Below are positions 1-7,351 of a stretch of 64,000 bases of DNA, one piece after another (the stretch's first letter is position 1; the number at the start of each line of letters is the position of its first letter). The notes under the pieces were generated by a model. That model was given only the letters and a program-made list of their open reading frames with translations. It had not been told where the DNA came from and did not search any database. The DNA is from Paenibacillus oralis. GTDB taxonomy: Bacteria > Bacillota > Bacilli > Paenibacillales > Paenibacillaceae. A program made the translations under genes and the position numbers. The stretch lies in NCBI RefSeq assembly GCF_003863965.1, contig NZ_RRCN01000001.1, positions 1,123,396 through 1,187,395 of the forward strand, read 5' to 3'.

Positions 1-477
1 CGCGACGTTAGCGAGACCTGCCGTTACGACCTCCACGACGATTTTATCGTTTGGCTCGCCCATAACGAAGATATCAAACAAGCCGGAAAAAGCCAGGGAA
101 ACGAAAATCCCCACGATTCCGCAAACGGCAAACAGAACCAGATGGCTTTTATTCATCCGCCCTTCCCTTGCATTGAAATCCTTGAATATGTAAACCAGCC
201 CCATAAAAGCCGCCGTAATGCCCGACCCCAACGCCCAGCCCCACCACACGGTGCCGCTCGTAATCAAGTCGTTGATGACATGCCCGATAAACCCGGCGAT
301 AAATCCAACCACCGGCCCAAACAACGCCCCGAATATCGCCAGCAGCGCGATCGCCGGCCGAAGCTGGGTATCCGCCACAATCGGGATGCCGATCCAACTG
401 GTTGCCGCGTACAGTACGCCCCCGATGCCGACCGTCACCACCGTTCTTGTATTCCATGTCCACAATGACGGTTTCAT
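1..477 (-). CDS. ECF transporter S component, UPF0397 family (3' end cut by window edge)
   Basis: Integral membrane substrate-binding subunit of an energy-coupling-factor vitamin or cofactor importer; substrate unknown. An open frame of 159 codons runs off the window, starting at ATG 475-477 after an AAGGGGG ribosome site. The N-terminus (MKPSLWTWNTRTVV), the segment LLAIFGALFGPVVGF and the patch GHVINDLITSGTVWWGW are typical of UPF0397/MtsU-like proteins (usually about 180-200 aa), so only the last few dozen residues are missing. At least four hydrophobic segments are visible. The family is normally followed by a two-domain EcfA ATPase and EcfT, which would lie outside the window. A structured leader with an intrinsic terminator precedes it, so expression is probably attenuated. 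Family assignment is from remembered motifs. Confidence 0.75.
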   Translation of the reverse strand, partial: MKPSLWTWNTRTVVTVGIGGVLYAATSWIGIPIVADTQLRPAIALLAIFGALFGPVVGFIAGFIGHVINDLITSGTVWWGWALGSGITAAFMGLVYIFKDFNAREGRMNKSHLVLFAVCGIVGIFVSLAFSGLFDIFVMGEPNDKIVVEVVTAGLANVA

Positions 478-500
478 AGCCGTTCCCCCTTGCGTTACGG

Positions 501-607
501 AAAAAACGAAAAGCCGGGCACTCCGGTTTTCGATTCCTGTGTAAATTTGCCGGCCTGTCTGCAACCATATACGCTGTTTCATGGAAGGGTGCCGTCCCAG
601 CAGGCCG
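501..607 (-). promoter_or_regulatory. Structured 5' leader with attenuator hairpin upstream of the ECF gene
   Basis: On the minus strand the leader contains a long-range pairing CGGCCTG/CAGGCCG (551-557 with 601-607) enclosing about 43 nt with further inner complementarity. It is followed by a strong hairpin (CGAAAACCGG against CCGG-C-TTTTCG, 507-532) and a run of six T (501-506), just upstream of the start codon. This is the layout of a riboswitch or other transcription attenuator. I could not match the aptamer region to TPP, cobalamin, FMN, THF, purine or preQ1 consensus elements. The hairpin and T-run are directly visible; ligand control is inference. Confidence 0.5.
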
Positions 608-619
608 ATATTACCCTTC

Positions 620-648
620 AATATAATAGGGAATTTGCGGAAATGCAA
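620..648 (-). promoter_or_regulatory. Predicted sigma-A promoter for the ECF leader
   Basis: On the minus strand, a -35 TTGCAT (643-648) and a -10 TATATT (620-625) are separated by 17 bp and lie directly upstream of the structured leader. Confidence 0.45.
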
Positions 649-737
649 CGAAAAATAGGGGACTAACCGCTGCCGCGCACTAGCGTTGCATCAAATCTGT
701 TTTCTAACATGATACATTTTCTAGCCACACAACGATT

Positions 738-922
738 CTAACGGATGCCACAAGCGCTATTTGTACCAAAAACGTTGATTTCAAATTGTAACGGTTGCCA
801 TGGTGCTTATTTCGCTTAAATCCGGTTATTTTTGCTCAGATTCAGGCAAATAACGACGATTACAACCGTTAGAATTTAGAAAAGGTCTTTTTTCGGGAAA
901 TAGCCGCTGTTACAACCGTTAC
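738..922. repeat. Modular intergenic repeat, TAACGGTTG family, copy 1 (F-F-R-R)
   Basis: Four copies of a 26-bp keyword beginning STAACGGTTG and ending about TATTTS: forward at 738-763 and 788-813, reverse at 847-872 and 897-922. Start-to-start distances are 50, 59 and 50 bp, so the element is one large imperfect palindrome. An inverted homologous copy with identical spacing lies at 16863-17047. A further CTAACGGTTG-like half follows at 923-934. A TGCACTAGCGTTGCAT-like motif precedes both copies (about 676-691 and 16805-16820). I see no coding capacity. Confidence 0.8.
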
Positions 923-970
923 AACCGTTAGATTTCCGGGTACCTTTTACGGGAAATGGCCACCGCGCCA

Positions 971-1170
971 AAAATAGCGGTAAAAAAGGGCTCTATTACG
1001 GGCCAAAATGCAGCACGAGAAAAATAGCGGACTTTTATGTCGTTATTGGGTAGGGGCGGGGGGAAAAGTGCGGATTTCAGCCCCTTCGCAATAAAATAGA
1101 GGAAAATTTTACCGTTATTCAGAGGTTTTTGGCTTCTCACATTAAAATAGCGACAAAAATTACCGCTAAT
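971..1170. repeat. Modular intergenic repeat, AATAGCGG family (F-F-R-R)
   Basis: Four quasi-palindromic units with AAAATAGCGG at one end and CCGTTATT-like sequence at the other. Two are forward (starting 971 and 1021, exactly 50 bp apart) and two reverse (CCGTTATT at 1112-1119, CCGCTAAT at 1163-1170, 51 bp apart). The middle distance is about 72 bp. It lies directly after the TAACGGTTG element, so 738-1170 is two repeat elements in tandem. A 70-codon minus-strand frame here is made of repeat sequence and I reject it. Confidence 0.7.
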
Positions 1171-1405
1171 CGCGGGATTTTTGAAAGGAAGGCTCTGGCT
1201 TGGGGCTATCCCCCAACTCAGGGGTCAAACGGGCCCCTAGGGACGTTAGCCCATAGGCTGGCTGGCCCGACTTGTAACGAAGCGTTGGCCTCCTAGCCTA
1301 TACCTGGGTCGCCCACCCCCGCCTGCACCGGGAGCGCCGCCCCAACCGGCCCCGAGCAGGCCGGCCTTAAGCGCGGCGGAGCCAGCCAGCGCGCCGGCCC
1401 GGCGC
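1171..1405. other. Intergenic, GC-rich, nothing recognised
   Basis: Between the repeat elements and the 3' end of the IPP isomerase gene. The sequence becomes very GC-rich towards 1405. I see no gene, convincing terminator or known motif. Confidence 0.5.
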
Positions 1406-2434
1406 CTACTCCCGGCGCACGAGCCGCGCCGTGCTCCGCAGCGCCGGTATGCTCCCGGCGCCGATGCCGAACATGGCGGTGCGCAGTTCGAACTCGACGC
1501 GCTCCAAGAGCGCGTCGAGCCGCTCCTCCGAATGCACCGCCGGTTCCAGCAGCGCCCGGCCGAACCCGGCCAGGTCCGCGCCAAGCGCCAGCGCTTTGGC
1601 CGCGTCCACGCCGGTGTTCAGGCCCCCGCTGCCGATCAGGGCGGCGTCCGGGACCGCCGCCCGCACTTCGCGGATGCATTCGGCGGTGGGGATGCCCCAG
1701 CCCGCGAATGCTTCCGCCGCCGCACGGCGGACAGGATCGCCGCTGCGGAACTTCTCGACCTGGCTCCAGCTTGTCCCGCCCGCGCCGGCCACGTCGGTAA
1801 AAGCGACGCCCGCTTCGCGCAGCCGTTTCGCCGTGCCGCCGTCGATGCCCCAGCCGACCTCCTTCACGCCGACCGGCACCGGCAGCGCCTTGCACACCTG
1901 CTCAATGCGCGCCAGCAGCCCGCCAAAGGCCGTGTTCCCCTCCGGCTGGAACACCTCCTGCAGGCCATTCAGATGAAGCACCAGCATGTCCGCTCCGGCG
2001 ATGTCCACCGCCCGCTTGCATTCCTCCGGGCCGTAACCGTAATTCAGCTGCACCGCACCCAAATTGGCGATGACCGGGATGGTCGGAGCAAACCGCCGCA
2101 CCGCAAACGTAGGTGCCAGCTCCTCCCTTTCCACGGCGGCCCGGATCGAGCCGACGCCCATCGTCCAGCCGCGCCGCTCCGCGGCCTCGGCCAGGCGCAC
2201 GTTGATTTCCCCGGCCAGCTTGCTGCCTCCGGTCATCGAACTGATCAGCAGCGGCGTCCGAATCGGAGCGCCCAGAAACGTCGTTTTCAGGCTGATGTCG
2301 TCAAAATTCAGCTCCGGGAGCGCGTTATGCCGGAACACATATTTTTCAAACCCCGTGCGGATCCCCTCCGCATTGACCTGCTCTTCCAGGCATAAGCGGA
2401 TATGTTCGGTTTTGCGTTCGGACGTATTCTCCAT
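1406..2434 (-). CDS. fni: Isopentenyl-diphosphate delta-isomerase, type II (FMN-dependent)
   Basis: Interconverts IPP and DMAPP in the cytoplasm, using reduced FMN with NADPH and Mg2+, and so balances isoprenoid precursors made by the MEP pathway. The 342-aa product has the family length (about 340-350). Visible signatures: RKTEHI at 7-12, SSMTGG at 65-70, the active-site segment HLNGLQE...QPEG at 154-166, KEVGWG at 191-196 and the FMN/phosphate loop GAGGTSW at 217-223. The ATG start is preceded by AAGGAGGGGG. It is a single gene, transcribed in the same direction as cls but separated from it by about 200 bp containing a short tandem repeat. Codon use becomes extremely GC-rich at the 3' end. 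Assignment is firm. Confidence 0.95.
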   Translation of the reverse strand: MENTSERKTEHIRLCLEEQVNAEGIRTGFEKYVFRHNALPELNFDDISLKTTFLGAPIRTPLLISSMTGGSKLAGEINVRLAEAAERRGWTMGVGSIRAAVEREELAPTFAVRRFAPTIPVIANLGAVQLNYGYGPEECKRAVDIAGADMLVLHLNGLQEVFQPEGNTAFGGLLARIEQVCKALPVPVGVKEVGWGIDGGTAKRLREAGVAFTDVAGAGGTSWSQVEKFRSGDPVRRAAAEAFAGWGIPTAECIREVRAAVPDAALIGSGGLNTGVDAAKALALGADLAGFGRALLEPAVHSEERLDALLERVEFELRTAMFGIGAGSIPALRSTARLVRRE

Positions 2435-2500
2435 GTTCCGCCCCCTCCTTAACCGCGATGGCTATCGTAAATTAGTTCGGCTTAGATGCCGCCTAGGTTT

Positions 2501-2563
2501 GGCTTGAGTATTGCTTGAGTGTTACTTGAGTTCTGCTTGAGTTTGCTTTAGTTCTGCTTAAGG
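2501..2563. repeat. 11-bp tandem repeat (TTGCTTGAGT-like)
   Basis: Six degenerate copies of a GCTTGAG-containing unit at 2502, 2513, 2524, 2535, 2545 and 2556, so the period is 11, 11, 11, 10 and 11 bp, close to one helical turn. It lies between idi and cls. No function is evident. Confidence 0.65.
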
Positions 2564-2639
2564 TTGCCGCTTATGCTCCAAACTTAGTTTCTCCCGATCC
2601 CGCCGCGGTTCTCCCGGCTGCCACAGCCGGCAAGATGCG

Positions 2640-4148
2640 CTACAGCAGCGGTGACAGCAGCCGGGCCGCGGATTCCGCAAAACGGACCAGGATTTTTTTG
2701 TTCATAAAGCTTGCCCGGTCGATCATTTTCGTCGACAGCAGGTCGCGTTCGAAATTTTCCACGATTTTGGCGATGCTGTCGCTTTGCACGAGCAGCGCGT
2801 TCACCTCGAAATTCAAATGAAAGCTGCGCATGTCCATATTGGCCGTGCCGACGGTGGCCACTTCGCCGTCCACGATCAGCAGCTTGGAATGCAGGAAGCC
2901 TTTTTCATATTCGTATATCTTCACCCCGACTTCCAGCAGTGACGGAAAATACGAATGCGACGCCAGAAACGGCAGCCATTTGTCCGGCCTTGCCGGAAAC
3001 AAAATCCTGACGTCGATCCCCGCCAGCCCGGCCACCCGCAGCGCGGTCAAAATGTCCTCATCCGGAACAAAATACGGCGTCGCCAGCCAAACCGATTTTT
3101 TGGCCGAGGTAATCATGGCGAAAAAGATATTTTTCAGCGTCCGGCTTTCGTTGTCAGGTCCGCTCGGCACGATCTGCACCGCGCCGCTGCAGCCCTGCTC
3201 CAGCTCCGGCGACAAATAAGCGAGGTCGATAATTTCTTCCCCGTTCACGTACTGCCAATCCTGCAAAAAAATAATTTGCAGCGACCGGACGGCCTCGCCT
3301 TTGACCAGCATATGCGTATCGCGCCAAAAGCCGTACGTTTTGCTGCGGCTCAAATATTCGTCCCCGACGTTAAGCCCGCCGATAAATCCGGTGTTGCCGT
3401 CGATTACGACGATTTTTCGATGGTTGCGGTAATTGACCCGGCTAGACAGCGCCAGAAAGCGCACCTGCCCGTAAATGCCGACCTTGACCCCGGCGTCCCG
3501 CAGCTCCTTAATAAACGATTTCGGCAGGCCCAGGCTCCCGACCGCATCGAACATAAACCGCACCTCAACGCCTTCCCGGGCTTTTTGGATCAGCGTTTTC
3601 TGAATTTCCCGGCCGATGTCGTCCGCACGGTAAATGTAATATTCCATATGAATATGATGCCGCGCCTTTTTCAGCTCTTTCAGCAGCGTCGAAAACGTCT
3701 CTTCCCCGTTCGTCAGCACCCTGGTGCGGCTGGCCATGGAAAAAGGCGTGCGGGCCAGCCGCTGCGACAATTGCAGCAGCCGCTGCTGGCTCGGGCTGAA
3801 CTGCGACAAATCCCGGGGCAGCATGTGGCCGTTGAAGTGGATCCGTTCAAAGCTAAGCTGGTTCTGCTCGGCCTTTTTGTCGAACTTGCGCCGCTTGAAA
3901 TAGTTTTGTCCCAGCAAGAAATAAAGCAGCAGCCCCACCACCGGCAGCAGGGCCAGCACCAGGATCCAGGCCACCGTACTGGACGGATTCCGGTTCTCCA
4001 TAAAAATCGCCATACCGATCGTAATGACCGTGAGCGTCTGAAATATACTGACCAAGGTCCCCCCGAATTTCCCGAAGACGCCAAATCCGAAATAGTAAAA
4101 AGCAAACAAAATCCCCGCGATAATAATGATTTGAAGTCCCCGTCTCAT
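2640..4148 (-). CDS. cls: Cardiolipin synthase (two PLD domains)
   Basis: Membrane enzyme that condenses two phosphatidylglycerols into cardiolipin and glycerol. The 502-aa product has the family length. Two N-terminal membrane segments (about 8-27 and 55-80) are followed by two phospholipase-D HxKx4D motifs: H243-K245-D250 and H420-K422-D427. A KRRKFDKK basic patch follows the second membrane segment. The start is supported by AAAGGAG about 7 nt upstream. It stands alone between the IPP isomerase and the TorD-like gene. Family assignment is firm; no regulation was read from the sequence. Confidence 0.95.
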   Translation of the reverse strand: MRRGLQIIIIAGILFAFYYFGFGVFGKFGGTLVSIFQTLTVITIGMAIFMENRNPSSTVAWILVLALLPVVGLLLYFLLGQNYFKRRKFDKKAEQNQLSFERIHFNGHMLPRDLSQFSPSQQRLLQLSQRLARTPFSMASRTRVLTNGEETFSTLLKELKKARHHIHMEYYIYRADDIGREIQKTLIQKAREGVEVRFMFDAVGSLGLPKSFIKELRDAGVKVGIYGQVRFLALSSRVNYRNHRKIVVIDGNTGFIGGLNVGDEYLSRSKTYGFWRDTHMLVKGEAVRSLQIIFLQDWQYVNGEEIIDLAYLSPELEQGCSGAVQIVPSGPDNESRTLKNIFFAMITSAKKSVWLATPYFVPDEDILTALRVAGLAGIDVRILFPARPDKWLPFLASHSYFPSLLEVGVKIYEYEKGFLHSKLLIVDGEVATVGTANMDMRSFHLNFEVNALLVQSDSIAKIVENFERDLLSTKMIDRASFMNKKILVRFAESAARLLSPLL

Positions 4149-4314
4149 GCCTGTACTCCTTTTTTTCTCTCAGGTGATGCTGATTCTATTCTACATGAAG
4201 GTTGCTTTTCTTCCTACTGGCAAGAGCCAAATATTATAGAGATGGGAGTTTGGAAGGATGAGATTTTAAAAAGAGGGCGATAGAGAAAAAGGAGAAATAC
4301 CGGAGTGGTCAGTT

Positions 4315-4389
4315 CGTAAACGGCCCTGCGGCCGATCGCTCGCCTGATGGACATTGGTCAGAGCCGTTTACGCCCGGAAATGATCGGCC
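4315..4389. other. Interleaved inverted repeats downstream of the torD-like gene (pseudoknot topology)
   Basis: Arm A CGTAAACGGC (4315-4324) is complementary to GCCGTTTACG (4363-4372). Arm B GGCCGATC (4330-4337) is complementary to GATCGGCC (4382-4389). The order A-B-A'-B' is that of a pseudoknot or of two mutually exclusive hairpins. It lies 14 bp beyond the 3' end of the TorD-like gene, with no T-run on either strand that would make a classical terminator. Confidence 0.5.
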
Positions 4390-4402
4390 AGGACGCCAGG
4401 TC

Positions 4403-5092
4403 CTAGGCCGGCGCCTGCGTATCCCGCCACCGCCGAAGCTGCCGCAGATCATGGTCCAGAAATTCGTCGAGCAGCTCCGCCAGCCCCGTATACAGCGGAC
4501 TTGTCGAGGCCAACATCAACTCGCTGGCAAACGGCCGGGCCCATTTCAGCAGATGGGATTCCAGAAAACCGATCTGCGCGTCTGCCAGCGTCAGGCAGGT
4601 GTGCGGCAGGCTGCTCTTGCTGAGCATGCCTTCGGCCAGCACGGCCATAAACTCCAGCTCCAGCGCAATATGATCGTCGCGCTCCCCGTTTAATTTATTG
4701 AATACAACGCCGTTTTCCATATATATTTTCCGCACCTCGGAGATGCAGGCAAATGCGTCGGCTCCTTCCGTTCTGCGGCGAAACAGGCTTTCGCAGGAAG
4801 TCATTACGGCGTCACGGCCCGTAAACAGGCGTTCGTATTCCGCCGCCTCTCTGCTGCAAACTTGGCGGAATTGCTGTTCGGGAATGCTTTTCAGATAGCC
4901 GATCAGTTTGCGCCCGCCCCGGCTCGCCGGAATGACGCCAATCAACTCCGCTTTATATCGCCAATGGGCGATCAAGGACATCCTCGGCGGACGGCTCAGG
5001 AAATCCATCAACACCCGGTAACCCCACCCGCGCCGCTCCAGCCACTCAACCTGTTCCTGCGTAAAAACAAACGGTGGATACGTCATTGCCAT
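4403..5092 (-). CDS. TorD/DmsD-family molybdoenzyme maturation chaperone
   Basis: Cytoplasmic chaperone of the TorD/NarJ superfamily, which binds apo-molybdoenzymes and assists cofactor insertion. The 229-aa helical protein has the family landmark DHIALELEFMAVL around 145-157, EYERLFTG near 84-91 and a C-terminal WARPF...LA segment. The start is ATG 5090-5092 with AAGGAG 11 nt upstream; an in-frame ATG two codons later is possible. It is next to, but divergent from, moaA, and 9.5 kb from the molybdopterin oxidoreductase, the only visible client candidate in this window. A GTTCAAAAAGTC repeat element begins 36 bp upstream of the start, so its leader or promoter may lie in the element. The client is inference. 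Confidence 0.8.
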   Translation of the reverse strand: MAMTYPPFVFTQEQVEWLERRGWGYRVLMDFLSRPPRMSLIAHWRYKAELIGVIPASRGGRKLIGYLKSIPEQQFRQVCSREAAEYERLFTGRDAVMTSCESLFRRRTEGADAFACISEVRKIYMENGVVFNKLNGERDDHIALELEFMAVLAEGMLSKSSLPHTCLTLADAQIGFLESHLLKWARPFASELMLASTSPLYTGLAELLDEFLDHDLRQLRRWRDTQAPA

Positions 5093-5127
5093 CGGAAGGT
5101 CATCTCCTTGCCAATATTTCTTCTTAA

Positions 5128-5306
5128 GAGGTTGTTCAAAAAGTCATCTTTTGATCACGAAGCAGGTCAAGAAGCGGACTCGACGTCGAATCTTGAATTC
5201 AGCCGGGCCTTCCGTTGCTCACGTACCCAAAACGTACGCTCCGCTACTCAGTCCCTAACTTCATCCAACCTTCTCGGTGCTGAAAATCTGACTTTTTGAA
5301 CTCGCA
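5128..5306. repeat. GTTCAAAAAGTC repeat element (MITE-like), copy 1
   Basis: About 180 bp. The left end is GAGGTTGTTCAAAAAGTC and the right end is GACTTTTTGAACTCGCA. It contains the conserved core TCGAATCTTGAATTCAGCCG and an inner palindromic ACGTACCCAAAACGTACG. Three further copies lie at 33421-33699 and 45490-45708 (reverse orientation) and 62232-62489 (same orientation). No ORF is present. It separates the torD-like gene from the moaA promoter region. Confidence 0.8.
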
Positions 5307-5413
5307 TTTTGAAAAAAAGATGACTTCCTTCAATGCCGGAAATCATCTTAATCGCATATACCGACACATGATTAAGGGGGTCACGTATCGCTTGCTTTGA
5401 TTATAACAGGCAA

Positions 5414-5487
5414 TGTAAGCGCTTTATGTGATTTTTTTTACACTTGTCTCTGATACCATTCTATCGCCCTGCGCCGCAAAATATACT
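5414..5487 (+). promoter_or_regulatory. moaA promoter region: Fnr-like site, weak cre-like site, candidate -10
   Basis: TGTGA-N6-TTACA (5427-5442) matches the Bacillus Fnr half-site pattern TGTGA-N6-TCACA with one mismatch. TGTAAGCGCTTTAT (5414-5427) resembles a CcpA cre box but misses two consensus bases. A candidate -10 TATACT lies at 5482-5487 without a good -35, which puts the Fnr-like centre near -60. Activator use under anaerobiosis is inference. Confidence 0.35.
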
Positions 5488-5569
5488 TGAACAATGTGTG
5501 CCAACGCATTGACTGATCATCAGCATATATATTAAATTTGAAGCACCAAAAAGAAAGGGGGCGTCCCGT

Positions 5570-6577
5570 ATGGAGCAGCTTCTTGATTCTTTCGGCCGAA
5601 AACACGACTATCTCCGGATTTCCGTGACCGACCGTTGCAACCTCCGCTGCGTTTATTGCATGCCGGCAGAGGGTGTGGTTTTTCAACCGCATGAAGAAAT
5701 TATGAGCTATGAGGAAATCGCCGAAACCGTTTCGGCGCTTGCCCCGATGGGCCTGCGCAAACTCCGGATTACCGGGGGCGAGCCTCTGGTTCGCAAAGAT
5801 TTGGACAAATTGATCACCATGCTTTCGGGAATCCCGGGCATTGAAGATATCGCCATGACGACGAACGGGATGTTCCTGACCAGCAAGGCGGCCGCGCTCA
5901 AACAAGCGGGCCTGAACCGGGTCAACATCAGCCTGGACTCGCTGCGCCAGGACCGGTTCGCGATGATCACGCGCGGGGGAGAAGTGCGGAGAGTCCTGGA
6001 AGGGCTGCAGGCCGCCGTGGAAATCGGCCTTGACCCTATCAAGCTGAACGTCGTGCTGATGAAAGGGGTCAATGATGATGAAATCCGTGATTTTATCGCT
6101 TTGACGCTGGATAAGCCGCTGCATGTTCGGTTCATCGAATATATGCCGATCGGCAGCGCTACCGACTCTTGGCGCAGCACCTATTTGCCGTTGTCTACCG
6201 TTGACGAGGTATGCCGGGCAGCCGGCTGGGAAACGGAGGACGTGACCGGCCCAAGAGGAAACGGTCCGGCCGAAAGCAAGCGGGTTGTCGGCGCGGCCGG
6301 CACGTTTGGCCTGATCCATCCCGTCAGCGAACATTTTTGCGATAACTGCAACCGCCTGCGTTTGACCGCGGACGGCCACATTAAAGCTTGCCTGTACTGG
6401 TCGGACGAACTGCATGTCCGCCCGCTGGCCGCCGCCGGCGACCGGGAAGGCATCCGGGCGATGTTCCTGAAAGCGCTGGGCGGCAAGCCGAAAAACCATG
6501 AAATGGCGCTGGCGCTGGAGAAAAAACAGCAAAGCCATACGCCAACCGTACGCCGCATGTCGCAAATCGGCGGTTAA
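5570..6577 (+). CDS. moaA: GTP 3',8-cyclase MoaA (molybdenum cofactor biosynthesis)
   Basis: Radical-SAM enzyme that converts GTP to 3',8-cH2GTP, the first step of molybdopterin synthesis. The 335-aa product has the complete signature: radical-SAM Cx3Cx2C (C23, C27, C30), TGGEP near 68-72, the C-terminal cluster C257, C260, C274 and the essential terminal Gly-Gly. The ATG start follows AAAGGGGG. Its stop overlaps the convergent mobA stop by 4 bp, leaving no room for a terminator between them. Its neighbours are a TorD-like chaperone and MobA, consistent with dedicated supply of cofactor to a molybdoenzyme. moaC, moaE, moaD and moeA are not in this window. Confidence 0.97.
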   Translation: MEQLLDSFGRKHDYLRISVTDRCNLRCVYCMPAEGVVFQPHEEIMSYEEIAETVSALAPMGLRKLRITGGEPLVRKDLDKLITMLSGIPGIEDIAMTTNGMFLTSKAAALKQAGLNRVNISLDSLRQDRFAMITRGGEVRRVLEGLQAAVEIGLDPIKLNVVLMKGVNDDEIRDFIALTLDKPLHVRFIEYMPIGSATDSWRSTYLPLSTVDEVCRAAGWETEDVTGPRGNGPAESKRVVGAAGTFGLIHPVSEHFCDNCNRLRLTADGHIKACLYWSDELHVRPLAAAGDREGIRAMFLKALGGKPKNHEMALALEKKQQSHTPTVRRMSQIGG

Positions 6578-7221
6578 AGCGGGCCTTTCATTTTTTCGAG
6601 CCAAGCTTTGGCTTTTTCATAATCCTCCGGCCGGTTCATATTGAAGGCCAGACATTCCTGCGGGAGGCCCGCAGCGGCGGCGAGTTTCTCCCCGTCGGCA
6701 TATTCGGTCCGCAGCCCGTCCAGCCACACGGTCATTTTGTAGTGACCGAGGCGAAGCTCCCGCTCCAGGCCCGGCAGCACGCTGCGCCGGTATACCGCCA
6801 GCAGCGGGTGAACCCGGTCTCCCGTGCGGGCGATCACCGCTTCGGGGCCGGAGCTACCGCCTTCCCGCGCGGCTTTGGACTCCGACTGCCGGGCCTGCCG
6901 GAGCAACTCTTGGAACAAACCGCGGTTGGCAAACGGCGTATCGCAGGCCACCGCGATATTCCAGGTTGAAGCCGAGCTTGTCAGGCCGGCATGCAATCCC
7001 GCCAAAGGTCCAGCCCCTTTGTACATATCGGTTATAACCTCTTTGCCGAACGCCCGGTACGCCTCCTTGTCGTCCGCTACGATCACGATGCGGCCGGCTA
7101 TCGGCTCCAGCTCCCGGATGATTTTTTCCATCACGGTGATTCCCCCAAGCTCCATGAGCGCCTTGTTTTCGCCCATTCGGCTGGATTTCCCCCCCGCCAG
7201 GATGACGGCCGTTGTCTCCAC
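6574..7221 (-). CDS. mobA: Molybdenum cofactor guanylyltransferase MobA
   Basis: Transfers GMP from GTP to molybdopterin, giving MGD, the form used by DMSO-reductase-family enzymes such as the one at 14.6-16.7 kb. The 215-aa product carries the nucleotidyltransferase loop [10 protein letters not shown] (8-17), [16 protein letters not shown] and HPLLAVY, and ends with FNMNRPEDY typical of MobA. It starts at GTG 7219-7221, with GGGAGG 7 nt upstream. It is convergent with moaA and divergent from the MFS gene. Residues about 120-130 ([12 protein letters not shown]) form a low-complexity insertion. Confidence 0.93.
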   Translation of the reverse strand: METTAVILAGGKSSRMGENKALMELGGITVMEKIIRELEPIAGRIVIVADDKEAYRAFGKEVITDMYKGAGPLAGLHAGLTSSASTWNIAVACDTPFANRGLFQELLRQARQSESKAAREGGSSGPEAVIARTGDRVHPLLAVYRRSVLPGLERELRLGHYKMTVWLDGLRTEYADGEKLAAAAGLPQECLAFNMNRPEDYEKAKAWLEKMKGPL

Positions 7222-7351
7222 AAACAGACCTCCCTTTTATAAAATATTGGAAAATTGTAGAAAACTTGGTTTGTATCCCTTTTCACCTCTGTGTTACATT
7301 GAGAACATAGTCAATTATTTTCGGTTGCGTTATGGACTCGGACAGAAAGGA

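Noticed and set aside
501..607. Cobalamin, TPP, FMN, THF, purine or preQ1 riboswitch
   Set aside because: None of the conserved boxes of these classes could be matched in the leader by eye; only a generic structured attenuator is claimed.
928..1140. 70-codon minus-strand frame
   Set aside because: It is made entirely of AATAGCGG repeat units and has no ribosome site or recognisable protein.
5414..5427. CcpA cre box before moaA
   Set aside because: TGTAAGCGCTTTAT lacks two of the consensus positions at its 3' end. It is mentioned within the regulatory region only as a weak match.
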